DNA of 64,000 nt from Candidatus Villigracilis proximus (GCA_016715195.1 JADKBB010000062.1:1-64000); one strand, 5' to 3'; shown: positions 43,003-52,049, counted from the stretch's first letter. A program made the numbers and translations. Notes: generated by a model not told the origin, from the sequence alone.

Positions 43003-44463
43003 ATGTACTTTCTAGGTATAGACACATCCACAACATCGAGCAAGGCGTTATTGATTAACGATAGCGGTGAAGTAATTGCAGTTGCCTCATCGCCGCACAC
43101 ACTGCAAACACCGAAACCTTTGTGGTCGGAACAGGATCCGCTGGAGTGGTGGGAGGCTGTATCAGCGAGTATCAGGTCTGTTTTGGAAAAAGCAGGCATC
43201 AGCGGGGAACGAATCGCGGCCGTCGGGTTGACAGGTCAAATGCATGGACTGGTTCTGTTGGATGAAGCGGGAAATGTTTTACGTCCAGCCATTTTGTGGA
43301 ACGACCAGCGCACACAGAGTCAGTGTGATGAAATCCATCAAATTATTGGCAAAGAAAAATTTATTCGCATCACTGGCAACATCGCGTTGACCGGATTCAC
43401 CGCCCCGAAAATTTTATGGGTGAAAGAAAATGAACCCGAAGTTTATGCGAAGGCAAAACATGTTTTATTACCCAAGGATTACATTCGTTACAAGTTGACC
43501 GGCGAATACGCGATGGATAAAGCTGACGGCGCAGGCACGGTCTTGTTTGATTTGAAATTGCGCGATTGGTCTGATGAAGTTTTATCGGCGCTTGAAATTC
43601 CGCGCACATGGATGCCGAAAACTTTTGAAGGGACTGAATTCACGGGCCATGTCACGGCTGAAGCAGCTTCGCTCACCGGATTAAAAATTGGCACACCGGT
43701 TGCGGCGGGTGGCGGTGATCAGGCCGCAGGTGCTGTGGGGGTGGGTGCTGTGGAACCCGGCATTGTTGGTTTGACTGTTGGTACGAGCGGCGTGGTATTT
43801 GCAACCACACCATTGGCGTTGATCGAACCTGAAGGAAGACTGCATGCGTTTTGTCACGCGGTGCCGGGCATGTGGCACTTCATGGGCGTGATGCTTTCTG
43901 CAGCCGGAAGTTTGCAATGGTATCGCGATACGCTTGCGCCAGACATAAGTTTTGATGATCTATTAAACGAAGCAGAAGCGATCCCTGCTGGAAGTGAAGG
44001 ATTGCAGTTTCTGCCGTATCTTTCCGGCGAACGCACGCCTCATCCCGACCCGTTGGCGCGCGGCGCTTTCATCGGCTTGACTCTGCGCCACAGCCGCGCA
44101 CACATGACACGCGCCGTGTTGGAAGGAGTTGCGTTTGGGTTGAAGGATAGTTTTATGCTTATTCAAAACGCCGGATTGGACACGATCACACAAGTCCGTG
44201 CTTCGGGAGGCGGAACGAAAGGTGCGCTATGGCGGCAGATCCTTGCTTCTGTTTTAGAGGTGGAACTGGTCACGGTCAACACCACGGAAGGCGGGGCATA
44301 TGGGGCCGCATTGCTGGCGGGTGTTGGAGCAGGTGTCTGGCCGGATGTTGCAAGTGCCTGTAAGGCATGTGTCAAATTAACGGGAAGCACACTGCCAGAC
44401 CCCAAACAGATGGATGTATATCGAAGGTCATACAAAGTGTTTCAAGGACTATACCCGCATTGA
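43003..44463 (+). CDS. xylB: xylulokinase
   Basis: This 486-residue FGGY-family kinase starts MYFLGIDTSTTSSKALLI (phosphate 1 motif), with LTGQMHGLVLLD (xylulokinase hallmark), ILWNDQRT, GGGDQAAGAVGVG and FLPYLSGERTPHPDP. It phosphorylates xylulose to xylulose 5-phosphate for the pentose phosphate pathway, the last step of the operon. AGGAG from the flanking repeat lies 6 nt before the ATG. Confidence 0.96.
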   Translation: MYFLGIDTSTTSSKALLINDSGEVIAVASSPHTLQTPKPLWSEQDPLEWWEAVSASIRSVLEKAGISGERIAAVGLTGQMHGLVLLDEAGNVLRPAILWNDQRTQSQCDEIHQIIGKEKFIRITGNIALTGFTAPKILWVKENEPEVYAKAKHVLLPKDYIRYKLTGEYAMDKADGAGTVLFDLKLRDWSDEVLSALEIPRTWMPKTFEGTEFTGHVTAEAASLTGLKIGTPVAAGGGDQAAGAVGVGAVEPGIVGLTVGTSGVVFATTPLALIEPEGRLHAFCHAVPGMWHFMGVMLSAAGSLQWYRDTLAPDISFDDLLNEAEAIPAGSEGLQFLPYLSGERTPHPDPLARGAFIGLTLRHSRAHMTRAVLEGVAFGLKDSFMLIQNAGLDTITQVRASGGGTKGALWRQILASVLEVELVTVNTTEGGAYGAALLAGVGAGVWPDVASACKACVKLTGSTLPDPKQMDVYRRSYKVFQGLYPH

Positions 44464-44500
44464 AATCCACATTTGGTGACATGCAATAGTCAGGTTTTTT

Positions 44501-45022
44501 TCAGTGTATAGCGAATAAATTTCTTGCGCAGGGATTATGTTTTTTTAAGGAAGAAATAAACGAGCGCCCTATGCATAGGGGCGCTCGTTTATTTCTTGAT
44601 AGTTTATTCTCTGGCATGATGGGTGCAATTACAGCAGGCCTGAATTTATATCCGTAAACGATCAATCCGCGCTCGTCGCCGTCGTTGCGCATTTTGCGGG
44701 TGACCATTTCCACGGGCATGCCGATCTCAATCGGCTGTTCGCCGAGGTCGGTCAACTGTGCGGTGAGCATGGGACCTTCTTCGAGCTTTACGATTGCCAC
44801 GGTATAAGGAGCATTTGCGTCAAAGCCGGCGGGGGCTTCATAAACGGTTGTGAATGAATAAACTTCGCCTTTGCCGCTGAATGCAAACTGTTCTTTTGCT
44901 TCGTCTCCGCAATTGGGGCATACATCGCGGGGTGGGAATATTTTGTATTCGCAGTGCGGGCAGACTTCGCCGACCAGTCCGTATCGTTGTTTTTTGAGTC
45001 GCCAGTGTCGTGGGATTTCCAT
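44501..45022 (-). CDS. DUF35 OB-fold and zinc-ribbon protein, thiolase partner
   Basis: This 173-residue protein has a rubredoxin-like zinc ribbon (CPHCEYKIFPPRDVCPNCG) and an OB-fold (GEVYSFTTVYEAP...YTVAIVKLEEGPMLTAQL). In archaea such DUF35 proteins hold acetoacetyl-CoA thiolase and HMG-CoA synthase together and channel the intermediate. Homologues usually end around YGYKFRP. Here the frame runs on for about 45 residues through an inverted repeat, so the true stop may have been lost by an indel. AAGGAA precedes the ATG. Confidence 0.85.
   Translation of the reverse strand: MEIPRHWRLKKQRYGLVGEVCPHCEYKIFPPRDVCPNCGDEAKEQFAFSGKGEVYSFTTVYEAPAGFDANAPYTVAIVKLEEGPMLTAQLTDLGEQPIEIGMPVEMVTRKMRNDGDERGLIVYGYKFRPAVIAPIMPENKLSRNKRAPLCIGRSFISSLKKHNPCARNLFAIH
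44551..44597. repeat. inverted repeat between xylB and the DUF35 gene
   Basis: AAGAAATAAACGAGCGCCC and its complement form a stem of about 19 bp. It sits between converging genes and resembles a terminator, yet lies within the open frame of the DUF35 gene. Confidence 0.7.
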
Positions 45023-45100
45023 TTTTTAGTATTCCTTTCTATGAGGTTAATTCTATCCCGTGCGACTGTCAAACACTATCAGGATTAAATATTGTCGATA

Positions 45101-45436
45101 TTACTCCTTTTCGGTCAGGTAATGGAGCAGGATCAGGCCGAGGCCAAGAAAAAGCGGAACGAAGCCGCCCAGCATCCACGGTCCGAGGTGAAGCGGATAG
45201 TTGTTGCCAGAGTCAAATCCAATGGGGTAGAGTCCGATTGAAAGGGCGAATCCGATCGAGGCGATGACAATTCCCCAGCGCAGCAGGCCTTTCCCTGATC
45301 TAGCTTCGGGGCGCGCCAGTCCTTTTTCTGCGAGGGCGATAGCTTCCTTGTAATTCATGTAGCGCAGGAAGGCCAGGAAACCGAAGATGATCGTGAGAAC
45401 GCCGACAACGCCAAGACAGGGAATGATATCGTTCAT
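45101..45436 (-). CDS. small membrane protein of unknown function
   Basis: This 111-residue protein has three hydrophobic segments (about 5-28, 50-70 and 85-105) joined by a short charged loop YKEAIALAEKGLARPEARSGKG. The loop resembles the DUF6249-type pattern EAIALAEKGL seen in small proteins near ECF sigma genes. A role in the neighbouring envelope response is possible. Function unknown. Confidence 0.75.
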   Translation of the reverse strand: MNDIIPCLGVVGVLTIIFGFLAFLRYMNYKEAIALAEKGLARPEARSGKGLLRWGIVIASIGFALSIGLYPIGFDSGNNYPLHLGPWMLGGFVPLFLGLGLILLHYLTEKE

Positions 45437-45457
45437 AAAAGGTCCTTTTGAAAAATT

Positions 45458-45485
45458 CAGGGCTTGGAGAAAACTCCAAGCCCTG
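45458..45485 (-). terminator. intrinsic terminator
   Basis: CAGGGCTTGGAG and CTCCAAGCCCTG pair around AAAA, just after the DUF4097 gene (-), with a T-rich follow-up on the minus strand. Confidence 0.8.
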
Positions 45486-45490
45486 TTATT

Positions 45491-46792
45491 TTACTTGATG
45501 GCCGTGATCTTGATGTTACCGCTGTTGGTGGCTGCTGTCAGTGTGCCGCCGCCGCCATTGATACTGCCTGCGATTTGATCTTTATCTGAATTGGAACTTT
45601 CTGTTAAGGTGACTGTGATCGGGAGGTCTGAGCTGATCTTTCCAAAATCTGTTTTGAGATCTACATTCAGTTTTGAGTCTGCGGGCAGGGCAAAGGTGAT
45701 TTCACCGAAATCCGAGTTGACCAGGTGCGGACCTTCGCCCAGTGAGCCGCTAAATTCAATTGTGCCGCTATTGGTCTTAAGGTCGAGCGTGACCGATTCC
45801 GCGTTCTTGATCGCGATGTTTCCAAAATCAGTATAGGCTTTGATTTCATTCTTTGCGCCATCCAGAGTGATGCCGCCGCTGTTGGTGTGCAGATCATATG
45901 AACCAGCGCTTGCTTGTTCCAATTCGATTTCGCCGAAATCGTCATCGACTTTTAATTCCTTGCTGATCTTTAATTTGACGAGGGATACTTTGCCGTTATT
46001 GGATTCAATATTAAGCGAGTTGGCAGAGCCATTCTTAAACTTCGTATCTCCGAAGTCGGTCTTTGTGACCAATTCACCCGTAGCGCGGACATCGTTCATT
46101 TCAATGGCTCCGCTATTGGAGTTGATCGTAATGTTTGCACCGCTGGCTTTTTCAAGTGCGATCCCGCCGAAACTGGATTGTAGGTTGATATCTGCCTTGT
46201 CGGCCTTGATGGCTATGGCGGTAACTTCGCCGCTGTTCGTTTTGACGGACAACGCGCCTTCAATGTTTTCAATGGTCACATCGCCGAAATCATTGACAAT
46301 ATCGACGGTCCCTTTCGTGTTGGAAACATTCACTTCTCCAAAATTAGCTTCAATGTTTGTGCTTGTTTGATTTGGCACAGTGATGACAAAATCCACTGTA
46401 TTGTATTCGCTAAAATCATTTAGATTAGGCACTTCATATTTTATAACGATAGTATTGTCATTTTGCTCAATGCTGTATTTGATAGCTTTTACTTCTTGAT
46501 CAGCTTTCTCCTGAGTGGAGTCATAGGCTGTCTTTGTCACATCAATTTGTACAGTAGCTACATCGGCTCCGACAATGGTGATCTTGCCTAAATCATCTGT
46601 TACATTCAAAATGACAGGGCTTTCAGTATCTACTTTGAGGGTTTTACTTTCCTCCACTACAGAGGAGATATTTCGCCCATCGAACGGGTTGTTGGTTTGG
46701 AAGCCAGTGGCGAAGTAGATGACTGAACCGATCCCAACACAAACCAGTACGAGTGCTACAACTAACAGGGTAATTACAACAGGTCTTTTCAT
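45491..46792 (-). CDS. DUF4097 beta-solenoid membrane-anchored protein
   Basis: This 433-residue protein has one N-terminal membrane segment (VVITLLVVALVLVCVGIGSVIYF), then an exported beta-solenoid of the DUF4097 (putative adhesin) type. The rungs alternate in a regular way between x-F-G and N-S-G turns: NFGEVNV, DFGDVTI, NSGEVTA, SFGGIAL, NSGAIEM, DFGDTKF, NNGKVSL, DFGEIEL, NSGGITL, DFGNIAI, NSGTIEF, DFGEITF. It is encoded divergently from an ECF sigma factor 200 bp away, so it may be a target or sensor of that regulon. The start at 46792 follows AAGGAAA. Confidence 0.85.
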   Translation of the reverse strand: MKRPVVITLLVVALVLVCVGIGSVIYFATGFQTNNPFDGRNISSVVEESKTLKVDTESPVILNVTDDLGKITIVGADVATVQIDVTKTAYDSTQEKADQEVKAIKYSIEQNDNTIVIKYEVPNLNDFSEYNTVDFVITVPNQTSTNIEANFGEVNVSNTKGTVDIVNDFGDVTIENIEGALSVKTNSGEVTAIAIKADKADINLQSSFGGIALEKASGANITINSNSGAIEMNDVRATGELVTKTDFGDTKFKNGSANSLNIESNNGKVSLVKLKISKELKVDDDFGEIELEQASAGSYDLHTNSGGITLDGAKNEIKAYTDFGNIAIKNAESVTLDLKTNSGTIEFSGSLGEGPHLVNSDFGEITFALPADSKLNVDLKTDFGKISSDLPITVTLTESSNSDKDQIAGSINGGGGTLTAATNSGNIKITAIK

Positions 46793-46995
46793 TTTGTTTT
46801 CCTTGTTTACAAATTTCCGCATATTACGGTAGGATGTTCTCACTACGTTTGACAGCCGAGTCTCGAAAAAGTTTCAAAACAGATGAATCATGGACAATGG
46901 AAGGATGAATAAAGGAAGGTTTTCCTTTGTACCTGTGTCTACTGTCCATATTGAAACTTTTCCCCGCTTTCCCTGTCTAATCTTCTAGAGAACCC

Positions 46996-47568
46996 ATGGC
47001 AGATACAGAACAAATCCTCATCCAGCGTGCGCAAAAAGGCGATCATGATTCTTTTGCCGCGCTTGTAGAGGAACACCAACGCTATGTTTACAACCTTGCC
47101 TTGCGCGTTGTTAAAGATGAAAACGAAGCGCTCGATCTGGCACAGGAAACCTTCGTCCGCGCCTGGACGGCTCTGCCTAATTTCAAAGGTCAATCCCAAT
47201 TCCGCACGTGGTTGTATCGCATCGTCACCAATCTGTGCTACAACCGCCTGCCTAATTTGCGCCGTTCATTAAATGATCTGGGCGATGATGTGATGGAAAA
47301 TATCGCCGAAACCGACTCGAATTTTGATAACCCCGCCCGCGAATTTGAATCCAATGAAACCAGAAACAACCTGCATCAAGCCATTGATAGTTTGGATGAG
47401 AACTACCGTCTGCTGATCACCCTGCGCTACCAAAACGAACTCTCCTACGAAGAGATCGCATCGACTCTTAACCTGCCGCTGGGTACTGTGAAGACCGGCA
47501 TTTTCCGCGCGAAAGCACAACTGCGAACCACGCTCGCAAATTTGGAGGACTCATGGATCACCGCCTAA
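46996..47568 (+). CDS. ECF RNA polymerase sigma factor, RpoE-like
   Basis: This 190-residue sigma factor has region 2 (HQRYVYNLALRVVKDENEALDLAQETFVRAW; FRTWLYRIVTNLCYNRL) and region 4 (ITLRYQNELSYEEIASTLNLPLGTVKTGIFRAKAQLR). The next gene overlaps by 16 bp and encodes a membrane protein that probably acts as its anti-sigma. Likely an envelope or stress response regulator. Its neighbours, the DUF4097 protein and the small membrane protein, fit that. Confidence 0.93.
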   Translation: MADTEQILIQRAQKGDHDSFAALVEEHQRYVYNLALRVVKDENEALDLAQETFVRAWTALPNFKGQSQFRTWLYRIVTNLCYNRLPNLRRSLNDLGDDVMENIAETDSNFDNPAREFESNETRNNLHQAIDSLDENYRLLITLRYQNELSYEEIASTLNLPLGTVKTGIFRAKAQLRTTLANLEDSWITA

Positions 47569-48116
47569 CCCCCGAAGAAAAAGACATACTCATTGAAGAT
47601 GCGCTGAAAACCATTCCGCTCGCGCCCATGCCGCGCAGTATTACCGTCAATGTCATGGCACGTATTCAAAAAGATATTCATCCCAAACTTATTACATGGA
47701 ATGACTTTGTACTGAGCCTCGTCATCACCTTATGCATCGGTGCATTATTTATCACCATGCAAAGCCTGCCCCCGATTCTGGTGGCGAAGCTTCGCGTTCA
47801 AGGCATTCTTTTGTATCAGGATATTCTGGTTAATATCCGCTGGCTGGTGCCTGCTGTGCTATTTGGTTTTTCCGCGCTTTTCTCTATGTTGACGATATTA
47901 TTTTGCGGAGAGAATTCAGGTAGCACCACACTAGAGAATTGGACTTTTTTCATCATAATACCCTTCTCCAGTATGGTGGGGACCAGACCCACGCAGACTA
48001 TACTGCGATATGCGCATCTTCTTCCGCCCCCTCCTCCTGCTCTGTTTTCTAACTGCATGTACCTCGCCTCTTCCTTCTTCAAGTCCCACGCCTGCACCAA
48101 CTTCATTGCCTGTTGA
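47553..48116 (+). CDS. putative anti-sigma membrane protein, 3' end uncertain
   Basis: The first 118 residues look genuine: a soluble N-terminal part (LTPEEKDILIEDALKTIPLAPMPRSI) and two membrane segments (about 50-70 and 95-118). Overlap with the sigma factor gene by 16 bp suggests translational coupling. The last 60 or so residues (GENSGSTTLENW... to the Pro-run) overlap the next gene and look like out-of-frame reading, so the true C-terminus is probably near 47910 or altered by an indel. No zinc anti-sigma motif is seen. Confidence 0.65.
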   Translation: MDHRLTPEEKDILIEDALKTIPLAPMPRSITVNVMARIQKDIHPKLITWNDFVLSLVITLCIGALFITMQSLPPILVAKLRVQGILLYQDILVNIRWLVPAVLFGFSALFSMLTILFCGENSGSTTLENWTFFIIIPFSSMVGTRPTQTILRYAHLLPPPPPALFSNCMYLASSFFKSHACTNFIAC

Positions 48117-49557
48117 ATTAACAGGAACCTGGTTGAGTGGATTTGCGAAATCAGACGGCTCCATTCAGTCATTGATCTTTAACTTTGATGATAAGAAATT
48201 GACGATTCAACCCCAGGTTCAAACCTGGCCGGTGGAAGTCCCAACTCAAACGGATGGCAGCTTTCAGGTAAAGATAATAGATACATCAGGGAAAACTTTT
48301 GAACAAATCAATTTCACAGGGAATTTATCTGATGGTGTACTTGCAGGAGATTTGATTTGGGATGAAGAGACCATTCCCGTTGTATTTACTCAACTTGCAT
48401 CTGTTGATGTTTCCCGGCTTGAAAAATACGTTGGCGTGTATCGTTTTGACTCAGGGGATATCGTTAGTGTTTTGCTATGCCCCAGTTATGATGCCGGCGG
48501 TTTGCAATTCTTTCCGCCCGGATTGATGTATACCGACTTCACCAGCGGAGATTCGCGCGGATTGTATCCTTTGGATGATTCCACTTTCGGCATTGGTTCG
48601 GCGCGTGTGTTGGCTTATCCATTGGAAAACAACCGCATCCAATTCGTGTTGAATGACTCTGGCCAAGTGACTGAATTATAATCTTTTGATGTCAATGATC
48701 CCACAAAAATAGAGAGCGCTTCACGAGTAAATTACTCAGTGGAAGAGGTGAAATTCACAAGCGGGGATGGGGAAATCATGTCTGGCCTTCTGACATCTCC
48801 TGCAACAACAGAGTTGCATCCTGCATTTATGATGATGCATGGCTCTGAGCCCGGGGTAAAAGACGGTTTTGGTCAGCAAATATTGGCGCATTATATGATC
48901 GGTCAGGGCATTGCCTTGTTGACATACGACAAACGCGGAGTAGGCGACTCAGGCGGTACATATCATGAATACCCGGATGAATCCAACGTCAATCTTATTG
49001 CCTCGGATGCTGTTGCAGGAATAAATTATTTAGCAACGAGACCTGAGATTAACTCTGCAAAGCTGGGTTTGATTGGAGGAAGCCAGGCAGGCTGGGTGAT
49101 TCCTGTTGCAGTAAATGAATCAGATAAAGTGAATTTCTTTGTGATTCTGTCCGGCCCTGTTCTTTCTTTGGCTCAAGATAATAAATATAGTGCAGTCACG
49201 AATGATGGCGAATCCGTCACAACTTATGATGCTGAACAACTAAATCAAACTTTGCGCGAAATGAAATCCAGCGGTGTTGATCCAATACCGGTGCTTGCTG
49301 AACTCACACAGACCGGGCTTTGGCTGTGGGGAAGTATGGATAAGAGCGTGCCTGTAATTGTCAGTGCGGAGAATTTGCAAGTTTTGATCGAATCAGGGAA
49401 ACAGAATTTTTCCTATTTCATACTTGCGAACGGCGATCACAATCTTAACGAATCTATGCATGGGTATTTTGCAGAGATCCCATATGCGCCTCGCGTTCTT
49501 TATTTTTCCGAGTTGACCAAATGGCTTGAAGAAAACAACATCATCCCAAAGGAATAA
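48010..49557 (+). CDS. secreted alpha/beta hydrolase lipoprotein with an in-frame TAA
   Basis: A single frame of 516 codons encodes a lipoprotein (lipobox LTAC), an N-terminal beta domain (about 30-215; LTGTWLSG...FEQINFTG), then an alpha/beta hydrolase: HGSEPGVKDGFGQ, nucleophile elbow GGSQAGW and final GDHNL histidine. A TAA at 48679-48681 interrupts the frame between GQVTEL and SFDVND, in the linker between domains. Reading continues unchanged beyond it. It may be a nonsense mutation, a sequence error, or two proteins. An internal GTG at 48739 could start the second half. Confidence 0.8.
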
Positions 49558-49560
49558 AAC

Positions 49561-50661
49561 GTGAAAAAATATTTTATTCTATGCCTTGCTTTTATTTTGC
49601 TTGCATGTGCCGCGCCTGCTACAGAGAACGCCCCGGTTGAAGAGTTCACTGCGCCGCCAGCAACAGCGGCTGCCACTGATGTGCCAACAACCATGCCTGA
49701 GCCTCGGTCGTTCTTTACGGTATTTGGAGATGAACCAATTGTTTCCAAAGGGAATTCCGGCACATGGGACGATCGCTATACTGATCCCGGCGCTGTAGTT
49801 TTTTATGACGGCGTGTTTCATATGTTTCGCAATGGCTTTCGTGGATTCCCCGCCGCATCTCAAGTGGGATATGTTACTTCGTCTGATGGCTATACCTGGA
49901 CAAAGCAGGGAGATGAGCCGGTCTTTGAAACCAAAGATGTTGCTTATGCAAAGATCGCAATGTATGCCTCCAGTGCTCTGGTGGAAGATGATGGAACATG
50001 GGTGATCTATTTTTACACATGGGATTCGTCTTCATTCCCTTCTTCGAGCGTGATCGGGCGTGCTACAGCAACAGATCCCAAAGGTCCGTGGGTTGCGGAT
50101 GCGGCACCTATTTTTCTTCCAGGTGCATCAGGTGAATGGGATGCACAACAAGTGCTCGCGCCGCATGTGATCAAAAAAACAGATGGATATGTGATGTATT
50201 ACAGCGGCACCAATCGCGCGGGCACGCAGCAGATCGGCATGGCAACTTCAAATGATGGAATCGTGTGGAAAAAATACAACGACCCCGCTACAAATGAAAC
50301 TCCCTATCTTGAAAGTGATCCTGTGCTGCAACCTGCTGAATCAGGGTTGTGGGATGGAAACTGGGTACATCAACCGCGTGTTTTTGAAACCGCGCAAGGC
50401 TGGGTCATGTTTTATCGTGGCACAAAAGATGAAAGTGAATCTTCCATGGCGCTTGGCCTTGCCACCAGCGATGACGGTATTCATTGGAGCCGATCTGCGC
50501 TCAATCCGGTATTTCTGCCTGAAGAAATTTTAAAATCCAAACAGTTTTGGTTTCACAGCGGGGTATTGGTGAATGATACATATTTTATTTTGCTTGAAGG
50601 CGATATCAATCAAAAAACGCAAATTTATCTGGCAACGTATGAGGGAGAAATTGCAAAATAA
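49561..50661 (+). CDS. secreted beta-propeller glycosidase-like lipoprotein
   Basis: This 366-residue lipoprotein has lipobox LLAC, an Ala/Thr/Pro linker and a five-bladed propeller resembling GH43/GH32/GH130: WDDRYTDPGAVVFYDGVFHMFRNG, VGYVTSSDGYTWTKQG, GEWDAQQVLAPHVIKKTDGYVMYYSG, IGMATSNDGIVWKKY and HQPRVFETAQGWVMFYRG. Asp in TDPG and Glu or His in QVLAPHV match the usual acidic blade sites, but the exact family is not clear. The gene starts 3 nt after the hydrolase stop. It may bind or cut an extracellular glycan. Confidence 0.8.
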   Translation: MKKYFILCLAFILLACAAPATENAPVEEFTAPPATAAATDVPTTMPEPRSFFTVFGDEPIVSKGNSGTWDDRYTDPGAVVFYDGVFHMFRNGFRGFPAASQVGYVTSSDGYTWTKQGDEPVFETKDVAYAKIAMYASSALVEDDGTWVIYFYTWDSSSFPSSSVIGRATATDPKGPWVADAAPIFLPGASGEWDAQQVLAPHVIKKTDGYVMYYSGTNRAGTQQIGMATSNDGIVWKKYNDPATNETPYLESDPVLQPAESGLWDGNWVHQPRVFETAQGWVMFYRGTKDESESSMALGLATSDDGIHWSRSALNPVFLPEEILKSKQFWFHSGVLVNDTYFILLEGDINQKTQIYLATYEGEIAK

Positions 50662-50665
50662 AATA

Positions 50666-50699
50666 ATAGACCGTGGACAGTAAATCGTCCACGGTCTAT
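50666..50699 (+). repeat. intergenic palindrome (GACCGTGGAC family)
   Basis: ATAGACCGTGGAC and GTCCACGGTCTAT form a perfect 13-bp stem. It may act as a terminator for the lipoprotein gene before it, but has no T-run. Confidence 0.7.
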
Positions 50700-50760
50700 C
50701 GTCTACTCCAATCTTTTATTGTCTCATCGTTCCTTGTTGAGCCGGGAAGGGCAGTGCAGA

Positions 50761-50856
50761 CTAGCCAGCAGGTGCTGGGATGAATGATCCTAAGAACGCA
50801 CAAAGTGCAAAAAACGCCAGCCAAATTAGGAGGAGAGTAATTTTATGTTTGGTCAT
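50761..50856 (-). CDS. 31-residue single-pass membrane peptide
   Basis: The frame starts with ATG one base after the stop of the thiolase-like gene and reads MTKHKITLLLIWLAFF, then ALCAFLGSFIPAPAG. It is one hydrophobic helix with two lysines near the start. Spacing suggests coupled translation. I do not know a family for it. Codon choice is ordinary. It could be a chance frame. Confidence 0.4.
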   Translation of the reverse strand: MTKHKITLLLIWLAFFALCAFLGSFIPAPAG

Positions 50857-50857
50857 T

Positions 50858-52021
50858 TCACCTATCCAGCCTTTGCAGGACATGACTAACCGCCGTGGAT
50901 GCCGGCCCGCCCAGTGACTGGATCAACGCTGTCTTCGCGCCTGCGATCTGATTCGCATCAGCCTGACCTCGAAGCTGGGTGACTGCTTCGACAGCCTGAT
51001 ACACACCCGCAGCGCCGCCGGGGAATCCACGGGCTTTCATGCCGCCCATCGTGGCACACGGGATTTTTCCTTTCAGTCCAATCGCGCCATCTTCTGCAAG
51101 TTTCCAACCTTTGCCTTTAATGGCGAATCCAACTGCTTCCAAAGATAGCGCGGCGTAGATACTAAACGCGTCGTGATATTCAAAGAAGTCGATTTGATTT
51201 AATATCACGCCGGCCTGTTTCATAGCCTTGCCCGCGGATAGTTGTGCGGTGTCGAAGTACAGCATATCTTTTCGGTCATGTAATGCCAACGTATCAGAGG
51301 ATGCCGCCGAGCCGGAAATCTTGACGAGTGAATTATTAAAATCGGACGGGAGCAGGCTGCGGCGAGTCAGAACGAGCGCGGCAGCGCCATCCGCATTGGG
51401 GGCCACGTCAAACATATTGAGCGGATCGCTGACCATATCCGCTTTTGAATAGGTTTCAGGTTTAATGGCTTTTCTGAACATGGCGTTTTTATTTGCAACG
51501 CCGTTTGCGTGCGCAGTGAGCGCGAAACCAGCCAGCCCATGCGCAGGGACTTCGTTCTCGTGCATGTAACGCTTCATTAAAAGCGCGGCTTGCGCGGTGG
51601 TAGTCATACCTTGCACGGCTTCAAAATCAGAATCGCTGATGGTGGAAACTGCTTCTTCCACTTCGGCGCCGATCTTGTCTGTAAATTTTTCCACACCGAC
51701 CACGAGCGCCACATCTACCATGCCGCTGGCAATCGCGAGATAGGCCTGCCGCAGCGCGGCTCCGCCCGATGCGCCCGCCGCTTCAACCGTTGCGGCTTCG
51801 ATGCCGGTCAGGCCGGCGTAGTCTGCGATCAGCGCGCCAAGATGCGCCTGATTGGAAAGATTCGGCGCGAGCATATTGCCAACGAACAAAGCCTGCGGCT
51901 TCAGTCCGCCGGAATCTTCGAGCGCGCTGTGAAGCGCCTTATAAGCAAGATCACGCAGACTGATCTCCCAATGTTCGCCAACTTCTGTTTGTCCGATACC
52001 TGCAATTACTACATCTGTCAT
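50858..52021 (-). CDS. thiolase-fold protein lacking catalytic Cys and His
   Basis: This 387-residue protein has the thiolase fold of the archaeal acetoacetyl-CoA thiolase / SCP2 type: MTDVVIAGIGQTEVGEHW, LRQAYLAIASGMVDVALVVGVEKF, EYHDAFSIYAALSLEAVGF. The nucleophile segment, normally EAACASGG, reads VEAAGASGG, with Gly (GGC) for Cys. The usual GHPxGATG reads GFPGGAAG, with Phe for His. Both catalytic residues are thus missing. It lies upstream of HMG-CoA synthase genes and could be a scaffold or have altered chemistry. Fold confident; activity doubtful. Confidence 0.87.
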   Translation of the reverse strand: MTDVVIAGIGQTEVGEHWEISLRDLAYKALHSALEDSGGLKPQALFVGNMLAPNLSNQAHLGALIADYAGLTGIEAATVEAAGASGGAALRQAYLAIASGMVDVALVVGVEKFTDKIGAEVEEAVSTISDSDFEAVQGMTTTAQAALLMKRYMHENEVPAHGLAGFALTAHANGVANKNAMFRKAIKPETYSKADMVSDPLNMFDVAPNADGAAALVLTRRSLLPSDFNNSLVKISGSAASSDTLALHDRKDMLYFDTAQLSAGKAMKQAGVILNQIDFFEYHDAFSIYAALSLEAVGFAIKGKGWKLAEDGAIGLKGKIPCATMGGMKARGFPGGAAGVYQAVEAVTQLRGQADANQIAGAKTALIQSLGGPASTAVSHVLQRLDR

Positions 52022-52049
52022 GGATGATTTCCTGATTGTGTTGATTCTT

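Noticed and set aside
44640..44670. Third copy of the direct repeat (GAATTTATATCCGTA)
   Set aside because: Only about 13 bases match, and they lie in the coding sequence YGYKFRP of the DUF35 gene.
48679..48681. TAA as a recoded codon in the hydrolase
   Set aside because: No known bacterial recoding of UAA in this lineage, and the rest of the genes use TAA as stop.
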